A stretch of 64,000 nucleotides of DNA, taken from the NCBI GenBank assembly GCA_030848925.1, contig JANFFA010000001.1, positions 806,001 to 870,000 of the forward strand, written 5' to 3'. Every line of letters begins with the position of its first letter. The first letter of the stretch is position 1. Made by a program: the position numbers and the translations under genes. Shown piece by piece: positions 27,518-36,688 of this stretch. The stretch comes from Rhodalgimonas zhirmunskyi. GTDB lineage: Bacteria > Pseudomonadota > Alphaproteobacteria > Rhodobacterales > Rhodobacteraceae. The notes below the pieces were generated by a model. That model saw only the letters and a program-made list of their open reading frames with translations. It was not told the origin of the DNA and searched no databases.

Positions 27518-27691
27518 TCAGGATACCGACATCGAAAGACGCGCAATCTGCTCCTTCAGGCGCAATTTTTGCTTTTTCATCGATGCGATCTCAGAATCCG
27601 AAATCCCAGGGGCGCGTTGCGCTTCTTCGACCTGAGTAGAGAGGTGTTGGTGTTTCTTCCGCAGTTCCTCAACATGGGATGATACGCTCAT
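27518..27691 (-). CDS. YdcH-family (DUF465) small coiled-coil protein
   Basis: A 57-residue reading frame with a strong AGGAGG before ATG 27691. The sequence has the YdcH layout: H-V-E-E-L-R-K-K-H-Q, then a helix turn, then the conserved M-K-K-Q-K-L-R-L-K-E-Q-I segment. These proteins are abundant in proteobacteria and of unknown function; the two amphipathic helices suggest a helical hairpin. It converges with the LysR gene. Confidence 0.85.
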   Translation of the reverse strand: MSVSSHVEELRKKHQHLSTQVEEAQRAPGISDSEIASMKKQKLRLKEQIARLSMSVS

Positions 27692-27803
27692 TCAGTCCTC
27701 CTCTAAATTTGGTTTCAGTAGATTTAGTGCACCACAAAAGCGGCCACCTGTCACCTAAGATTGTGACGAGAGCGTGAATAGTAGGTTAATTCTTGCCGAA
27801 TCT

Positions 27804-28574
27804 TTACCGAGGAAACTCCAGCTGAGCACCGTCACGCAGGACCGAAGATATTGATTTGGTGTAATTTTCTCGATCTCCGGGATGCTCCCCCTCTGGATGT
27901 AACAAAATTCCGGCATGAAGGCGTAGCGGCGCACGTCCCTCTTTTCGGGCACGCAGAAGGACCAGCCGCGCATCGCGGCCGGGGCGTGGCAGCAGCGGCA
28001 TGACTTGTACCGAGCCCAGACGGTTCTCAGCCCGTGCATCTAGCGCTGCGAGGAGCGCACCCAATCTGTCTGCCCGCTGGATCACGTGAAGATACCCGCC
28101 CGGTAGAAGCCGGCGGGCAGCAGCTACAATCCAAGCAGAAAGCGGAGTTTCCTCACCCAAGGCAACCTCTCGCATCGGATTGGGCGCACGGCTACCGCGG
28201 CCACGGTCATAATAGGGTGGGTTCATCAAAACGAGATCGAAACGGCGCTGGCGTAAGTCTGTAGGAATATTGGCGAGGTCTCCCTCGACCACCTTAAGAG
28301 GCAGTTTGTTCGCTTCGGCATTTCGCCGCGCGAGTCCAGCATAACTCGGATCACGCTCCAGTCCGGTTAACGAAAGCCCCGGCACGCGCGCCGCAAGACA
28401 AAGCGCCGCCGCCCCTACCCCGCAGCCCAATTCAAGCACAGCTTGCCCATCGCGCGCAGTTACAGACGCCGCCAACAACACCGGGTCAATTCCGGCGCGA
28501 TATCCGCGCCGCGGTTGCGCTAGCGTTATGCGTCCTCCAAGAAAATCGTCACGGGTCAGGTCCGCTTCATTCAT
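27804..28574 (-). CDS. tRNA1(Val)-type adenine-N6 methyltransferase
   Basis: A 256-residue SAM methyltransferase similar to TrmN6/YfiC. V-L-E-L-G-C-G-V-G-A-A-A is motif I, and N-P-P-Y-Y is the N6-adenine catalytic motif. The N-terminal D-x-F-L-G-G-R-I and Q-P-R-R-G-Y-R-A-G-I-D-P segments match the family. It would methylate A37 of a tRNA. The start at 28574 overlaps the end of the DUF2007 gene by 8 nt. Confidence 0.85.
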   Translation of the reverse strand: MNEADLTRDDFLGGRITLAQPRRGYRAGIDPVLLAASVTARDGQAVLELGCGVGAAALCLAARVPGLSLTGLERDPSYAGLARRNAEANKLPLKVVEGDLANIPTDLRQRRFDLVLMNPPYYDRGRGSRAPNPMREVALGEETPLSAWIVAAARRLLPGGYLHVIQRADRLGALLAALDARAENRLGSVQVMPLLPRPGRDARLVLLRARKEGRAPLRLHAGILLHPEGEHPGDRENYTKSISSVLRDGAQLEFPR

Positions 28575-28782
28575 CCAAAGCGATACCATTGTCGGAAAGG
28601 ATGACGCGCGCCTCCTCATAGTCTACGTCGGCCACCATAAGACGGCGCGGCAATATGCCGATGGAGCCATCAAGCACGCTCATATTTACGTCCAGTTCGA
28701 AGGCGTCTATACCCTCGCCCTGAAGCAGCGCATTGGCGAAAGCGAAAACGGTCGGATCATTCGAGCGGAAGAGCTGTTTCAT
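28567..28782 (-). CDS. DUF2007 domain-containing protein
   Basis: A 71-residue protein with the putative signal-transducing DUF2007 fold: an N-terminal F-R-S-N-D-P-T element, a conserved L-L-x-x-x-G-I near the start, and R-L-M-V-x-x-x-D-Y-E-E-A-R toward the end. Its function is unknown. It is co-transcribed with and overlaps the TrmN6-like gene and is divergent from ispB. Confidence 0.85.
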   Translation of the reverse strand: MKQLFRSNDPTVFAFANALLQGEGIDAFELDVNMSVLDGSIGILPRRLMVADVDYEEARVILSDNGIALDE

Positions 28783-28826
28783 GCAGGGGATTTAAGGGCA
28801 TAAGCCCGGAAATGTCGAGAGAACTC

Positions 28827-29825
28827 ATGGGACTGGATCAGTCTGTTAAGCCGCACGAGAGGCTGGCCGCGCATTTGGATGGCGGCATGCAAGAAGTCAA
28901 CACTCTCATCCGCGAGCGGATGGCGAGCAAGCACGCGCCACGCATCCCGGAAGTAACGGCGCACTTGGTTGAAGCCGGCGGAAAACGCTTGCGTCCGATG
29001 CTGGTCCTCGCGGCTGCAGATCTCTGTGGGTATCAAGGGCCTTGGCACATCCATCTGGCAGCGACAGTAGAGTTTATACACACCGCAACCTTGTTACATG
29101 ACGATGTAGTTGATGAGAGCGCCCAGAGGCGTGGAAAGCCGACGGCGAATCTGCTGTGGGACAACCAATCGAGCGTACTGGTGGGCGACTACCTGTTCGC
29201 GCGCGCGTTTCAGCTTATGGTGGAACCTGGAAATTTGAGGGTTCTGTCAATTCTATCTAACGCAGCTGCCACGATCGCCGAGGGCGAGGTCCTTCAGCTG
29301 AGTGCTGCTCAAGACCTAAAAACGGACGAAAGCGTCTACCTTCAAGTGGTGCGCGGTAAAACGGCCGCGCTTTTCTCGGCGGCGACCGAAGCCGGCGGCG
29401 AGATATCTGGCGCCGATGCAGCGCAGGTGAAAGCACTTTTCGACTACGGTGATGCACTGGGGATTGCCTTCCAGATCGTTGATGACCTGCTTGATTATTG
29501 GGGCGATGCTGGCACCACGGGCAAAAACATCGGTGACGATTTCCGTGAGCGCAAACTAACCCTGCCGGTGATCAAGGCCGTCGCGAAAGCCGACCCTGAG
29601 GAACGGGCCTTCTGGCAGCGCACCATCGAGAAGGGAAAGCAAGCTGATGGCGATCTGGAAGAAGCGCTCCGCCTTCTGAGAAAGCACGACGTGCTTGAGG
29701 CGACACGCAAAGAGGCGTTGAGTTGGAGCAACAAGGCGAAGAGCGCACTGGAAACCTTACCCAACCATCTGGTGCGAGATATGCTGAGCGATTTGGCGGA
29801 TTACGTTGTGGCGCGGGTGTCCTGA
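28827..29825 (+). CDS. ispB: Polyprenyl diphosphate synthase (ubiquinone side chain)
   Basis: A 332-residue long-chain trans-prenyltransferase. The first Asp-rich motif is L-L-H-D-D-V-V-D with the following R-R-G-K-P; the second is Q-I-V-D-D-L-L-D. G-G-K-R-L-R-P binds isopentenyl diphosphate. It builds the C40-C50 tail for ubiquinone (deca- in many alphaproteobacteria; length not decidable here). I prefer ATG 28827, after GAGAGAAC; an ATG at 28812 is also in frame. Confidence 0.92.
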   Translation: MGLDQSVKPHERLAAHLDGGMQEVNTLIRERMASKHAPRIPEVTAHLVEAGGKRLRPMLVLAAADLCGYQGPWHIHLAATVEFIHTATLLHDDVVDESAQRRGKPTANLLWDNQSSVLVGDYLFARAFQLMVEPGNLRVLSILSNAAATIAEGEVLQLSAAQDLKTDESVYLQVVRGKTAALFSAATEAGGEISGADAAQVKALFDYGDALGIAFQIVDDLLDYWGDAGTTGKNIGDDFRERKLTLPVIKAVAKADPEERAFWQRTIEKGKQADGDLEEALRLLRKHDVLEATRKEALSWSNKAKSALETLPNHLVRDMLSDLADYVVARVS

Positions 29826-29925
29826 AGCCTACGAATATCAACGTGAGATCCTACCAAAGATCTGTAAAACTACGTCGGATAGAATGCCGATGCTTGTGCA
29901 CTAAAGAATTTCGTTGAGGAATTTT

Positions 29926-29952
29926 GGCCGAATCCCAAATCAAAATTCGGCC
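29926..29952. other. Stem-loop overlapping the nusB stop codon
   Basis: GGCCGAAT and ATTCGGCC form a perfect 8-bp stem around an 11-nt loop that contains the nusB stop (29940-29942). There is no T-run on the nusB strand, so it may be an RNA-stability element or a weak terminator of the rib operon. Confidence 0.5.
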
Positions 29953-30407
29953 GGCTTCGCCTCTCGCGCCATGTGATCCAGCACCGCATTGACGAATTTA
30001 GGCTCCTTCCCTTCGGGAAAGAAGGCGCGCGCTACGTCGACAAATTCCGTTATCACAACGCGGGGTGGCGTAGCGGACTGCGTCAGTTCAGCTCCCGCTG
30101 CACGAAAAAGCGCACGCAAAGTTGGATCAATCCGCGCGATCGGCCATTTCGCCACTAGGGCACGGTCGGTCATCTGGTCGATCGATGCCTGGAAATTCAC
30201 CGCGTCGCGCATCAACGCCCCGAAAAGTGCGGGATCGCCTTCGATCATCTCGCCCTCGTCGTAGTCCGCACCAAAGCGAAAATCCTCGAACTCGCGGATT
30301 ACAGCATCGACTGTCTGACCCGACTGCTCCATCTGATAGAGCGCTTGTACGGCATAGAGCCGGGAGGCGGACTTCATCTTGCGTTTCTGATTGCCCGATA
30401 GCGTCAT
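29940..30407 (-). CDS. nusB: Transcription antitermination factor NusB
   Basis: A 155-residue all-helical NusB. R-L-Y-A-V-Q-A-L-Y-Q-M-E near the N terminus and V-V-I-T-E-F-V-D-V-A-R-A-F-F with F-V-N-A-V-L-D at the C terminus are family signatures. It pairs with NusE (S10) on boxA RNA in rRNA antitermination. It overlaps ribH by 4 nt (ATGA), the last gene of the ribE-ribB-ribH-nusB run. Confidence 0.94.
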   Translation of the reverse strand: MTLSGNQKRKMKSASRLYAVQALYQMEQSGQTVDAVIREFEDFRFGADYDEGEMIEGDPALFGALMRDAVNFQASIDQMTDRALVAKWPIARIDPTLRALFRAAGAELTQSATPPRVVITEFVDVARAFFPEGKEPKFVNAVLDHMAREAKPAEF

Positions 30408-30949
30408 GCGGTTGGGTTGTCCTTCAATTCGCCGGCGATGCGGAGTTCCTCGGCTTCAGGGAGGAATCCCACTCCCTTGCGCGCGCCGCCCCACTTACGG
30501 GCGAGCGCAATCAGATGCAAGGCCGCTGCTGCTGCACCACCGCCCTTGTTCATCTGCTGGGGGTCAGCGCGCACGATTGCTTGCTCTTCGTTTTCCACCG
30601 TGAGGATTCCATTGCCGATGCATAACCCCTGGAGACCCAGAAGAGTTATGCCACGTGAGCTATCGTTACATACTGTCTCGTAATGGGTGGTCTCACCCCT
30701 GATGACGCAGCCCAACGCGACGTATCCGTCAAAATTCGACATACGTTCGGCAATACCGATGGCACTGGGAACTTCCAATGCGCCCGGCACCTCAATCAGC
30801 TCGTAAGTTGCGCCTGCCGCTTCGATTTCCGCCTTGGCGCCTGCGATCAGGTCATCGGCAATCTCACGGTAGAAGGGCGCTGCGACAATCAGCAGTTTCG
30901 CCGGTTTGTCGAGTTTCGCGGATGGCAGTGTATAGTGCGATACGGCCAT
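30404..30949 (-). CDS. ribH: 6,7-dimethyl-8-ribityllumazine synthase
   Basis: A 181-residue lumazine synthase. V-A-A-P-F-Y-R-E-I near the N terminus and the central G-C-V-I-R-G-E-T-T-H-Y-E-T-V (catalytic His) are diagnostic. It condenses the ribityl-pyrimidine with the four-carbon product of RibB. It follows ribB by 3 nt and overlaps nusB. Confidence 0.95.
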   Translation of the reverse strand: MAVSHYTLPSAKLDKPAKLLIVAAPFYREIADDLIAGAKAEIEAAGATYELIEVPGALEVPSAIGIAERMSNFDGYVALGCVIRGETTHYETVCNDSSRGITLLGLQGLCIGNGILTVENEEQAIVRADPQQMNKGGGAAAAALHLIALARKWGGARKGVGFLPEAEELRIAGELKDNPTA

Positions 30950-30952
30950 GTG

Positions 30953-32083
30953 TCAGCCTCCTTCTAGGATCGGGCGGGTGCCGGCAATTGAAAGGCCATA
31001 GGCATCAATCCCAACATATTTTGTGCGCGGGCTATCCGTAAGAAGGATCAACTCCGACATGCCGAGCGTCGCCATGATCTGACTCCCCAAACCAGTTCGC
31101 TTCACGATTTTGGGACCTTCGTCCTCTTCACCACGATCCAACTTCGGATGCGGTTCACGAAACAGCAGAACAGCCCCGCGACCTTCTTCTGCGATGATGC
31201 GCATGGCAGTCGGAAGCTCGTCGGGACTGGACGGTCCAAGGCCAAGAATGTCTTCAAGTTCGTTCACCGCATGCGCCCTCACCAATACGGGCTCTGGCGT
31301 AGAGACATCACCTTTGGTCAGTGCGACATGCTCTGTGCCGCCAATTTCATCGGCGAACACTCGCATCGTCCACTCGCCACCGTGAAGGGACGTAACGGTG
31401 CTGCTGCGCACTTCGCGCACAAGATTGTCATGCTTATGGCGATAGGCGATAAGATCAGAAATCGTGCCAATCTTCAGTCCGTGCGTGGCGGCAAAATCGA
31501 CCAGCTCAGGCAAGCGCGCCATTTCGCCATCGTCTTTCATGATTTCGCAGATCACCGCAGACGGGTTCAAACCCGCGAGCCGCGAGATATCGACAGAGGC
31601 CTCGGTGTGCCCTGCTCGTACAAGAACCCCACCAGCACGTGCCCTCAAAGGGAAAACATGACCGGGCGTCGAGAGAGCGGCCATGGTATTCTGCTCGTTG
31701 ATCGCGGCGGCGATGGTGCGCGCGCGATCAGGGGCAGAAATACCCGTGGTCACACCCTCACGCGCCTCAATCGAGACAGTAAAGGGCGTCTCCATACGGC
31801 TGGAATTATTAACAGCCATCATCGGTAGACCAAGGCGGTCCACACGTTCCGCTGTCATCGGCAGGCAGATCAGACCACGGCCATAAGTGGCCATAAAATT
31901 GACCGCCTCTGGCGTTGCGAACTCCGCGGCAATGATAAGATCGCCTTCATTCTCGCGATCTTCATGATCGACGAGGATATACATCTCGCCCCTACGGGCT
32001 GCCTCGATGATCTCTTCTATCGGCGAGATCGCTTCGCGCAGCGACGCCTCGACGGCGCCGGGTGTCTCATAGGCTGTGCTCAT
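30953..32083 (-). CDS. ribB: 3,4-dihydroxy-2-butanone-4-phosphate synthase fused to a degenerate GTP cyclohydrolase II-like domain (RibBX type)
   Basis: A 376-residue protein. The RibB domain (about 15-220) is intact: D-H-E-D-R-E-N-E-G-D-L acidic loop, G-R-G-L-I-C-L-P, and R-A-G-G-V-L-V-R-A-G-H-T-E. The C-terminal part aligns with RibA, but the three zinc-binding cysteines of active cyclohydrolase II are absent (the V-H-S-E-C segment reads R-A-H-A-V-N-E, and the C-D-C-G segment is missing), and the arginine-rich R-Q-E-G-R-N/G-I-G-L loop is replaced by F-R-E-P-H-P-K-L-D. It is therefore a RibB with a non-catalytic RibX-like tail. The start at 32083 follows GGGGAGG. Confidence 0.93.
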   Translation of the reverse strand: MSTAYETPGAVEASLREAISPIEEIIEAARRGEMYILVDHEDRENEGDLIIAAEFATPEAVNFMATYGRGLICLPMTAERVDRLGLPMMAVNNSSRMETPFTVSIEAREGVTTGISAPDRARTIAAAINEQNTMAALSTPGHVFPLRARAGGVLVRAGHTEASVDISRLAGLNPSAVICEIMKDDGEMARLPELVDFAATHGLKIGTISDLIAYRHKHDNLVREVRSSTVTSLHGGEWTMRVFADEIGGTEHVALTKGDVSTPEPVLVRAHAVNELEDILGLGPSSPDELPTAMRIIAEEGRGAVLLFREPHPKLDRGEEDEGPKIVKRTGLGSQIMATLGMSELILLTDSPRTKYVGIDAYGLSIAGTRPILEGG

Positions 32084-32152
32084 CGGGCCTCCCCTTGCGT
32101 TACTCATGCGGAATAACGCAGGGCGCGGACGATGGCCAGAGGCGGCGTGGCG

Positions 32153-33136
32153 TCAGGACGGGAACTGCCAAAGCGCAGGAACGTAACGATACTCCTCACC
32201 ATCGCGCATAACGTGGCCGACGCCCGGAAACGGAAAGTGATATCCCACAAGCGTCACGCGGTCAGCAGCTGCCCGATCAAGGATTGCACGGCGCGAGGCG
32301 ACGGTTACCTCGGGAAGTGCGTCGATACTGTTATACCATTCAGGCCGCGCAAAAGAGAGCCAACCATGCGAAAGCGCATCGCCCGTCACAATCATCTCCT
32401 TGTCCCCCGATGAAACATGCAGCGAAAGGTGCCCCGGCGTGTGGCCGAAGCTTTCCATCACGCGCATACCTGGTGCAATTTCGTCGCCTTCCTTCACCAT
32501 TTGCCACTCAGCGCCCTCAACGTTGATCGAGTTGACAGCACCAACGACGAATTGCTGATCTTCGGGCGCGACTGAATTGGCCAGACCGTCCTGCATCCAA
32601 TAGTCATGTTCGGCTTCGCCTATGAAATAGCTGGCATCGGGCAGAATGGCCTCATCGAAATCATCGCGGATGCCCCAGATATGATCGGGATGCGCATGGG
32701 TCATGAAAACATGGGTGATCTCTGATGGGTCGATCCCTGCGGCTTCCATGTTGTCGAAAAGCTTGCCCGTCGTATCGAAAAACCGATTGCCCGACCCGAC
32801 ATCGACAAGCACTTTAGCGTCACCCAACTCGATAAACGCATGGTTCGTATGCGAGTAGCCTGCCTTCGGGTCGAGGAAATGTTCAGTCAGGAATTTCTCG
32901 ACTTCGTCTCGCTCGGCATTCACCGCAGTACCTGTGGTCGGCAGGGAAAAGAACCCATCCGAAAGGATCGTCACACGCGCTTCACCCAGCATGAAACGGA
33001 AGTAACCTGGGTTTGCCGCCTCAGGCGCGCCTAACCTCGCCTGCGCCTTGCCCGGCAACACCGCTGGCAACGTGAAAGCGGGCGCAACGCTGGCCAACTT
33101 CAGAATATCTCTTCGGCTCGGCTTCAAGATCGACAT
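32153..33136 (-). CDS. Tat-exported MBL-fold metallo-hydrolase
   Basis: A 327-residue metallo-beta-lactamase-fold hydrolase. The N terminus has a twin-arginine signal (P-S-R-R-D-I-L-K-L-A, then a hydrophobic core and P-G-K-A-Q-A). The metal site is M-T-H-A-H-P-D-H-I-W-G, with later ligands G-H-T-P-G-H and a distal Asp. The fold is shared by lactonases, glyoxalase II and others; the substrate is unknown. It lies inside the riboflavin cluster between ribE and ribB, with two inverted repeats upstream. Confidence 0.87.
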   Translation of the reverse strand: MSILKPSRRDILKLASVAPAFTLPAVLPGKAQARLGAPEAANPGYFRFMLGEARVTILSDGFFSLPTTGTAVNAERDEVEKFLTEHFLDPKAGYSHTNHAFIELGDAKVLVDVGSGNRFFDTTGKLFDNMEAAGIDPSEITHVFMTHAHPDHIWGIRDDFDEAILPDASYFIGEAEHDYWMQDGLANSVAPEDQQFVVGAVNSINVEGAEWQMVKEGDEIAPGMRVMESFGHTPGHLSLHVSSGDKEMIVTGDALSHGWLSFARPEWYNSIDALPEVTVASRRAILDRAAADRVTLVGYHFPFPGVGHVMRDGEEYRYVPALWQFPS

Positions 33137-33322
33137 GTAGCTCCTCCCTCGACATACGATTATTCGCAGTTCAAGCGAATATGCAGGAACGACCCTCCTA
33201 ATCGCAAGAGATTAGACATCATCCTTAGATCGAAAATAGGGAGCAATAGACAGCAACGTGCGGTTGGGAACGGCCCCTCTAATACTATCCCCTAATAATA
33301 ATGCTTCTATGAGATCTGGGCT

Positions 33323-33934
33323 TCACGCGAACTCTTGCAGGCGTGCGACATACCGCGCGAGGGTATCGATCTCGAGGTTCACAGCATCCCCCACAGCGGC
33401 CCGCCCCCAGGTCGTCACTTCCTGTGTGTGAGGAATCAGGTTCACCCCGAATTCAGCCCCCGACACATCATTCACTGTCAAAGAGGTTCCGTTCAAAGCG
33501 ACTGACCCTTTGGGCGCGATAAACCGGGCCAGAGCTTCAGGTGCGCGAAAGGTGATGCGGGTGCTATCACCCTCGTCTTGCATCTTAACAATCTTCGCCA
33601 CGCCATCAACGTGGCCCGAAACAATATGCCCGCCTAGTTCATCGCCAACCTTGAGCGCGCGTTCGAGGTTAATCTGGTGCCCCGTTTGCCACCCTCCCGA
33701 GGTGTCGTCCTTTGGCGCGCCGATATTGGTTTTTGACAAGGTCTCCGCCGAAATATCAACGTCGAACCAGTCTGCCCCCAAGGCGACCACGGTCAAACAA
33801 ACGCCATCGCAAGCAATCGAAGCACCAATTTCAATGCCCTTGGTGTCATAGCCGGTGCCAATGCGCGCACGCAGGTCGCCACGATGTTCAAGAATTCGGA
33901 CTTCGCCTACGTCGGTGATGATGCCTGTGAACAT
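33323..33934 (-). CDS. ribE: Riboflavin synthase, alpha subunit
   Basis: A 203-residue RibE with the two tandem lumazine-binding barrels: the first begins M-F-T-G-I-I-T-D-V-G and includes C-D-G-V-C-L-T-V, the second includes G-H-I-V-S-G-H-V-D-G and L-N-G-T-S-L-T-V-N. It dismutates two lumazine molecules into riboflavin. It is divergent from kpsS (186-nt shared region). Confidence 0.95.
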   Translation of the reverse strand: MFTGIITDVGEVRILEHRGDLRARIGTGYDTKGIEIGASIACDGVCLTVVALGADWFDVDISAETLSKTNIGAPKDDTSGGWQTGHQINLERALKVGDELGGHIVSGHVDGVAKIVKMQDEGDSTRITFRAPEALARFIAPKGSVALNGTSLTVNDVSGAEFGVNLIPHTQEVTTWGRAAVGDAVNLEIDTLARYVARLQEFA

Positions 33935-34120
33935 GGGGGCCTCCCTTCATTGATATGCTTTGCCCTAGCGCGGGGATGCATACTTGGCAACATGCAGCCT
34001 GTAATTCAGAACACTGCTCCTGCCACGTTTCCCACTGTTCAACGAGACCGATCCGCGCCATATTTTCGCCTGCTCTAATCGTTAGAAGGATCAGACCCAA
34101 TTCCGGCTTATGTGAGATCC

Positions 34121-35413
34121 ATGCGACCTGTTACCGGCAAAAACCGCGCTTTCTTGTTCCTTCAGGGGCCACATGGGCCGTTCTTTCACCGGTTGGGGAA
34201 AATGCTGCGCACGGCCGGGGCAGAGGTCTGGCGCGTCGGTTTCAACGCCGGAGATGCGGCGTTCTGGTTCGACAAATCGAGCTTCATTCCCTTTCAAGAA
34301 CCGCAGGAGAAGTGGCCCGAGACGTTTAAGGCCATCCTGCGCGCAAAGGGGATCACCGATGTTGTTCTCTACGGCGACACCCGCTTCATTCATGCCGCAG
34401 CAGTAGAACAAGCGCGTGCGATGGGGCTGCAGATCCATGTTTTCGAAGAAGGCTACATGCGCCCCTATTGGGTAACCTACGAGAGGGGCGGTTCGAACGG
34501 ACATTCCCGGTTGATGGATATGGGCGTTGACCAAATGCGTGCCGTATTGGCGCAATCGGATATAGATCTGCCACTGCCCCCCGCGCGCTGGGGCGATATG
34601 CGCCAGCATGTTTTCTACGGCGCACTCTACCATTTTTTCGTGATGTTCCGAAACCGAAGCTATCGAAATTTTCGCGCCCATCGCGCCCTAACCGTAGCAC
34701 AGGAATTCCGACTTTATCTGAAGCGACTGCTACTTATGCCTGCACAAGCGGCAGATCGGCGACTGGCCACGATGCGTATTCAACTCGGTGGTTTCCCCTA
34801 TCATCTCGCTCTCTTGCAACTCGAACATGACAGCAGCTTCCAGCAGCATTCACCGTTTTCAACAATGACAGAGTTTCTCGACGTTGTGATCGGCGGTTTT
34901 GCTGAAGGCGCTCCGGAGCACCATCATCTCGTTTTCAAGGCGCATCCGCTCGAAGACGGCCGGGTGCCATTGCGTCGGGAAATCCGGCGTCTCGCACGCG
35001 AAGCCGGCATCGCGGAACGGGTGCACTATGTGCGCGGCGGCAAACTGGCGCAGCTTCTCAACGATGCGCGGAGCGCCGTCACGGTAAACTCCACTGCCGC
35101 GCAACAGGTTCTTTGGCGCGGGATTCCGCTCAAGGTGTTCGGACGCGCCGTCTATGACAAACCCGAGTTCGTGAGCACGCAGCCCCTTCCAGAATTCTTT
35201 GCCCGTGCGGCCCGGCCAGATCACGCAGCATATCAAGATTATCGCCGCTACCTGCTTGAAACCAGCCAGGTTGCGGGCGGATTTTATGCCTCTCGCGGAC
35301 GACGTCAGGTGCTTCGCATGGTTGTCGACATGATGCTCAGCCCGGAGGACCCGTATGACGCGCTGGCCCATGGGACCGCGGCACCACGGCAACAGTTGCG
35401 GCTGGTGAAGTGA
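34121..35413 (+). CDS. kpsS: Capsule polysaccharide modification protein KpsS (Kdo transferase family)
   Basis: A 430-residue cytosolic protein of the KpsS/LipB family. F-L-F-L-Q-G-P-H-G-P-F-F near the N terminus and V-F-E-E-G-Y-M-R-P-Y-W in the middle are typical; H-P-L-E-D-G and N-S-T-A fall in the nucleotide-binding half. KpsS and KpsC build the beta-Kdo linker on the lipid carrier for group 2-type capsules. The start is ATG 34121; an in-frame GTG at 34112 is an alternative. It heads a three-gene block with an export lipoprotein and kpsC. Confidence 0.86.
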   Translation: MRPVTGKNRAFLFLQGPHGPFFHRLGKMLRTAGAEVWRVGFNAGDAAFWFDKSSFIPFQEPQEKWPETFKAILRAKGITDVVLYGDTRFIHAAAVEQARAMGLQIHVFEEGYMRPYWVTYERGGSNGHSRLMDMGVDQMRAVLAQSDIDLPLPPARWGDMRQHVFYGALYHFFVMFRNRSYRNFRAHRALTVAQEFRLYLKRLLLMPAQAADRRLATMRIQLGGFPYHLALLQLEHDSSFQQHSPFSTMTEFLDVVIGGFAEGAPEHHHLVFKAHPLEDGRVPLRREIRRLAREAGIAERVHYVRGGKLAQLLNDARSAVTVNSTAAQQVLWRGIPLKVFGRAVYDKPEFVSTQPLPEFFARAARPDHAAYQDYRRYLLETSQVAGGFYASRGRRQVLRMVVDMMLSPEDPYDALAHGTAAPRQQLRLVK

Positions 35414-35536
35414 GCTTCACCCGGCAAGGCGCTGGATTCAAAATCACAAATCAAGTAGCGTCGCACTAATAACGGCGCAAAAAGCGTCGGCACGAGGCAG
35501 TTAACATACAATAAAACAGGTCGAGGAGACCGAGCA

Positions 35537-36682
35537 GTGAAACCCGTATCCTCCCGCTGGGCGCGAAGTGTCGCTCTGATCGCCGCTGTTGCGATGATTT
35601 CCTCCTGCGGCTTGCCGCGCGTGGGCCCCAATAAAAAAGAGATTTTCGAAGGCTCTGTGCAGCGCAACGGCGACGCATTTGTCGTTTCGGTCAATGACCG
35701 GGTGACACGCGCCACGGCCGTTGTTCCAGCGCTCGGGTTCAGTGCAGATTTCAAGAACGCGGGCCAACTCGGTTCCGATACGATCCGTCCAGGTGACGTT
35801 CTGGGTCTCACGATCTGGGAAAACGTAGATGACGGCCTGCTTGCGGGATCTACCGCGAATTCGACTGCGCTCGAAGAAGTGCAGGTCGATGGAGCGGGGT
35901 TCATCTTCGTGCCCTATGCAGGCCGCATCCGTGCGGCGGGCAACAGTCCAGAGGCGATCCGCAAGATCATCACGCGCAAACTTTCTGAGCAGACCCCGGA
36001 TCCGCAAGTCGAAGTGCGCCGCGTCGCTGGTGACGGCTCGACGGTCAGTCTTGTTGGCGCGATAGGCGGTCAAGGTGTGTACCCGATCGAGCGTCCGACA
36101 CGTACACTTACAACGATGCTGGCCCGCGCGGGCGGCATTACGATTGAACCGGAGATCGCTCAGATCACTGTGATCCGCGGCAACAAGCGCTCGAAGGTGT
36201 GGCTGCAGGATCTCTACCAGCACCCGGAGTTCGACATCGCACTGCGGGGCGGCGACCGCATTCTTGTAGAAGAAGACACCCGCGCATTCACAGCATTGGG
36301 CGCGACCGGTTCCCAAAGCCAAGTTCAATTCCAAAGCCAGACCCTTAGCGCAGTCGAAGCCATCGCACAGGTCGGTGGGCTTCTTACGGCCTCTGCCGAT
36401 CCCACGGGCGTGTTCGTGTTCCGCAATGAACCTGCCGAGATTGCAAATAGCGTGCTGGGCCGCAATGACCTTCAAGGCGCACAGCGTATGGTCTACGTCC
36501 TTGACCTGACCAAACCCAATGGCATGTTTGTGGCGCGCGATTTCTCGATCCGCGACGGCGATACGCTTTACGTGACCGAAGCGCCGTTCACTCAGTGGAA
36601 CAAGACTATTTCAGCGTTCACCGGGACTCTTGGCTCGGTCGGAACCGTCAGTTCGGGCGTGAGCACACTCAGCGGTGGTTAA
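35537..36682 (+). CDS. Polysaccharide export outer-membrane lipoprotein (Wza/KpsD family)
   Basis: A 381-residue OPX protein. A lipoprotein signal peptide ends in the lipobox I-S-S-C-G (Cys near residue 27). The poly-export domain (R-P-G-D-V-L-G-L-T-I-W) follows at about 75-170, then SLBB repeats (V-S-L-V-G-A-I-G-G-Q-G-V-Y-P-I). The family forms the periplasmic/outer-membrane channel for capsule or exopolysaccharide. The inner-membrane ABC or PCP partners (KpsM/T/E) are not in this window. It sits between kpsS and kpsC. Confidence 0.9.
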   Translation: MKPVSSRWARSVALIAAVAMISSCGLPRVGPNKKEIFEGSVQRNGDAFVVSVNDRVTRATAVVPALGFSADFKNAGQLGSDTIRPGDVLGLTIWENVDDGLLAGSTANSTALEEVQVDGAGFIFVPYAGRIRAAGNSPEAIRKIITRKLSEQTPDPQVEVRRVAGDGSTVSLVGAIGGQGVYPIERPTRTLTTMLARAGGITIEPEIAQITVIRGNKRSKVWLQDLYQHPEFDIALRGGDRILVEEDTRAFTALGATGSQSQVQFQSQTLSAVEAIAQVGGLLTASADPTGVFVFRNEPAEIANSVLGRNDLQGAQRMVYVLDLTKPNGMFVARDFSIRDGDTLYVTEAPFTQWNKTISAFTGTLGSVGTVSSGVSTLSGG

Positions 36683-36688
36683 GCTTTG

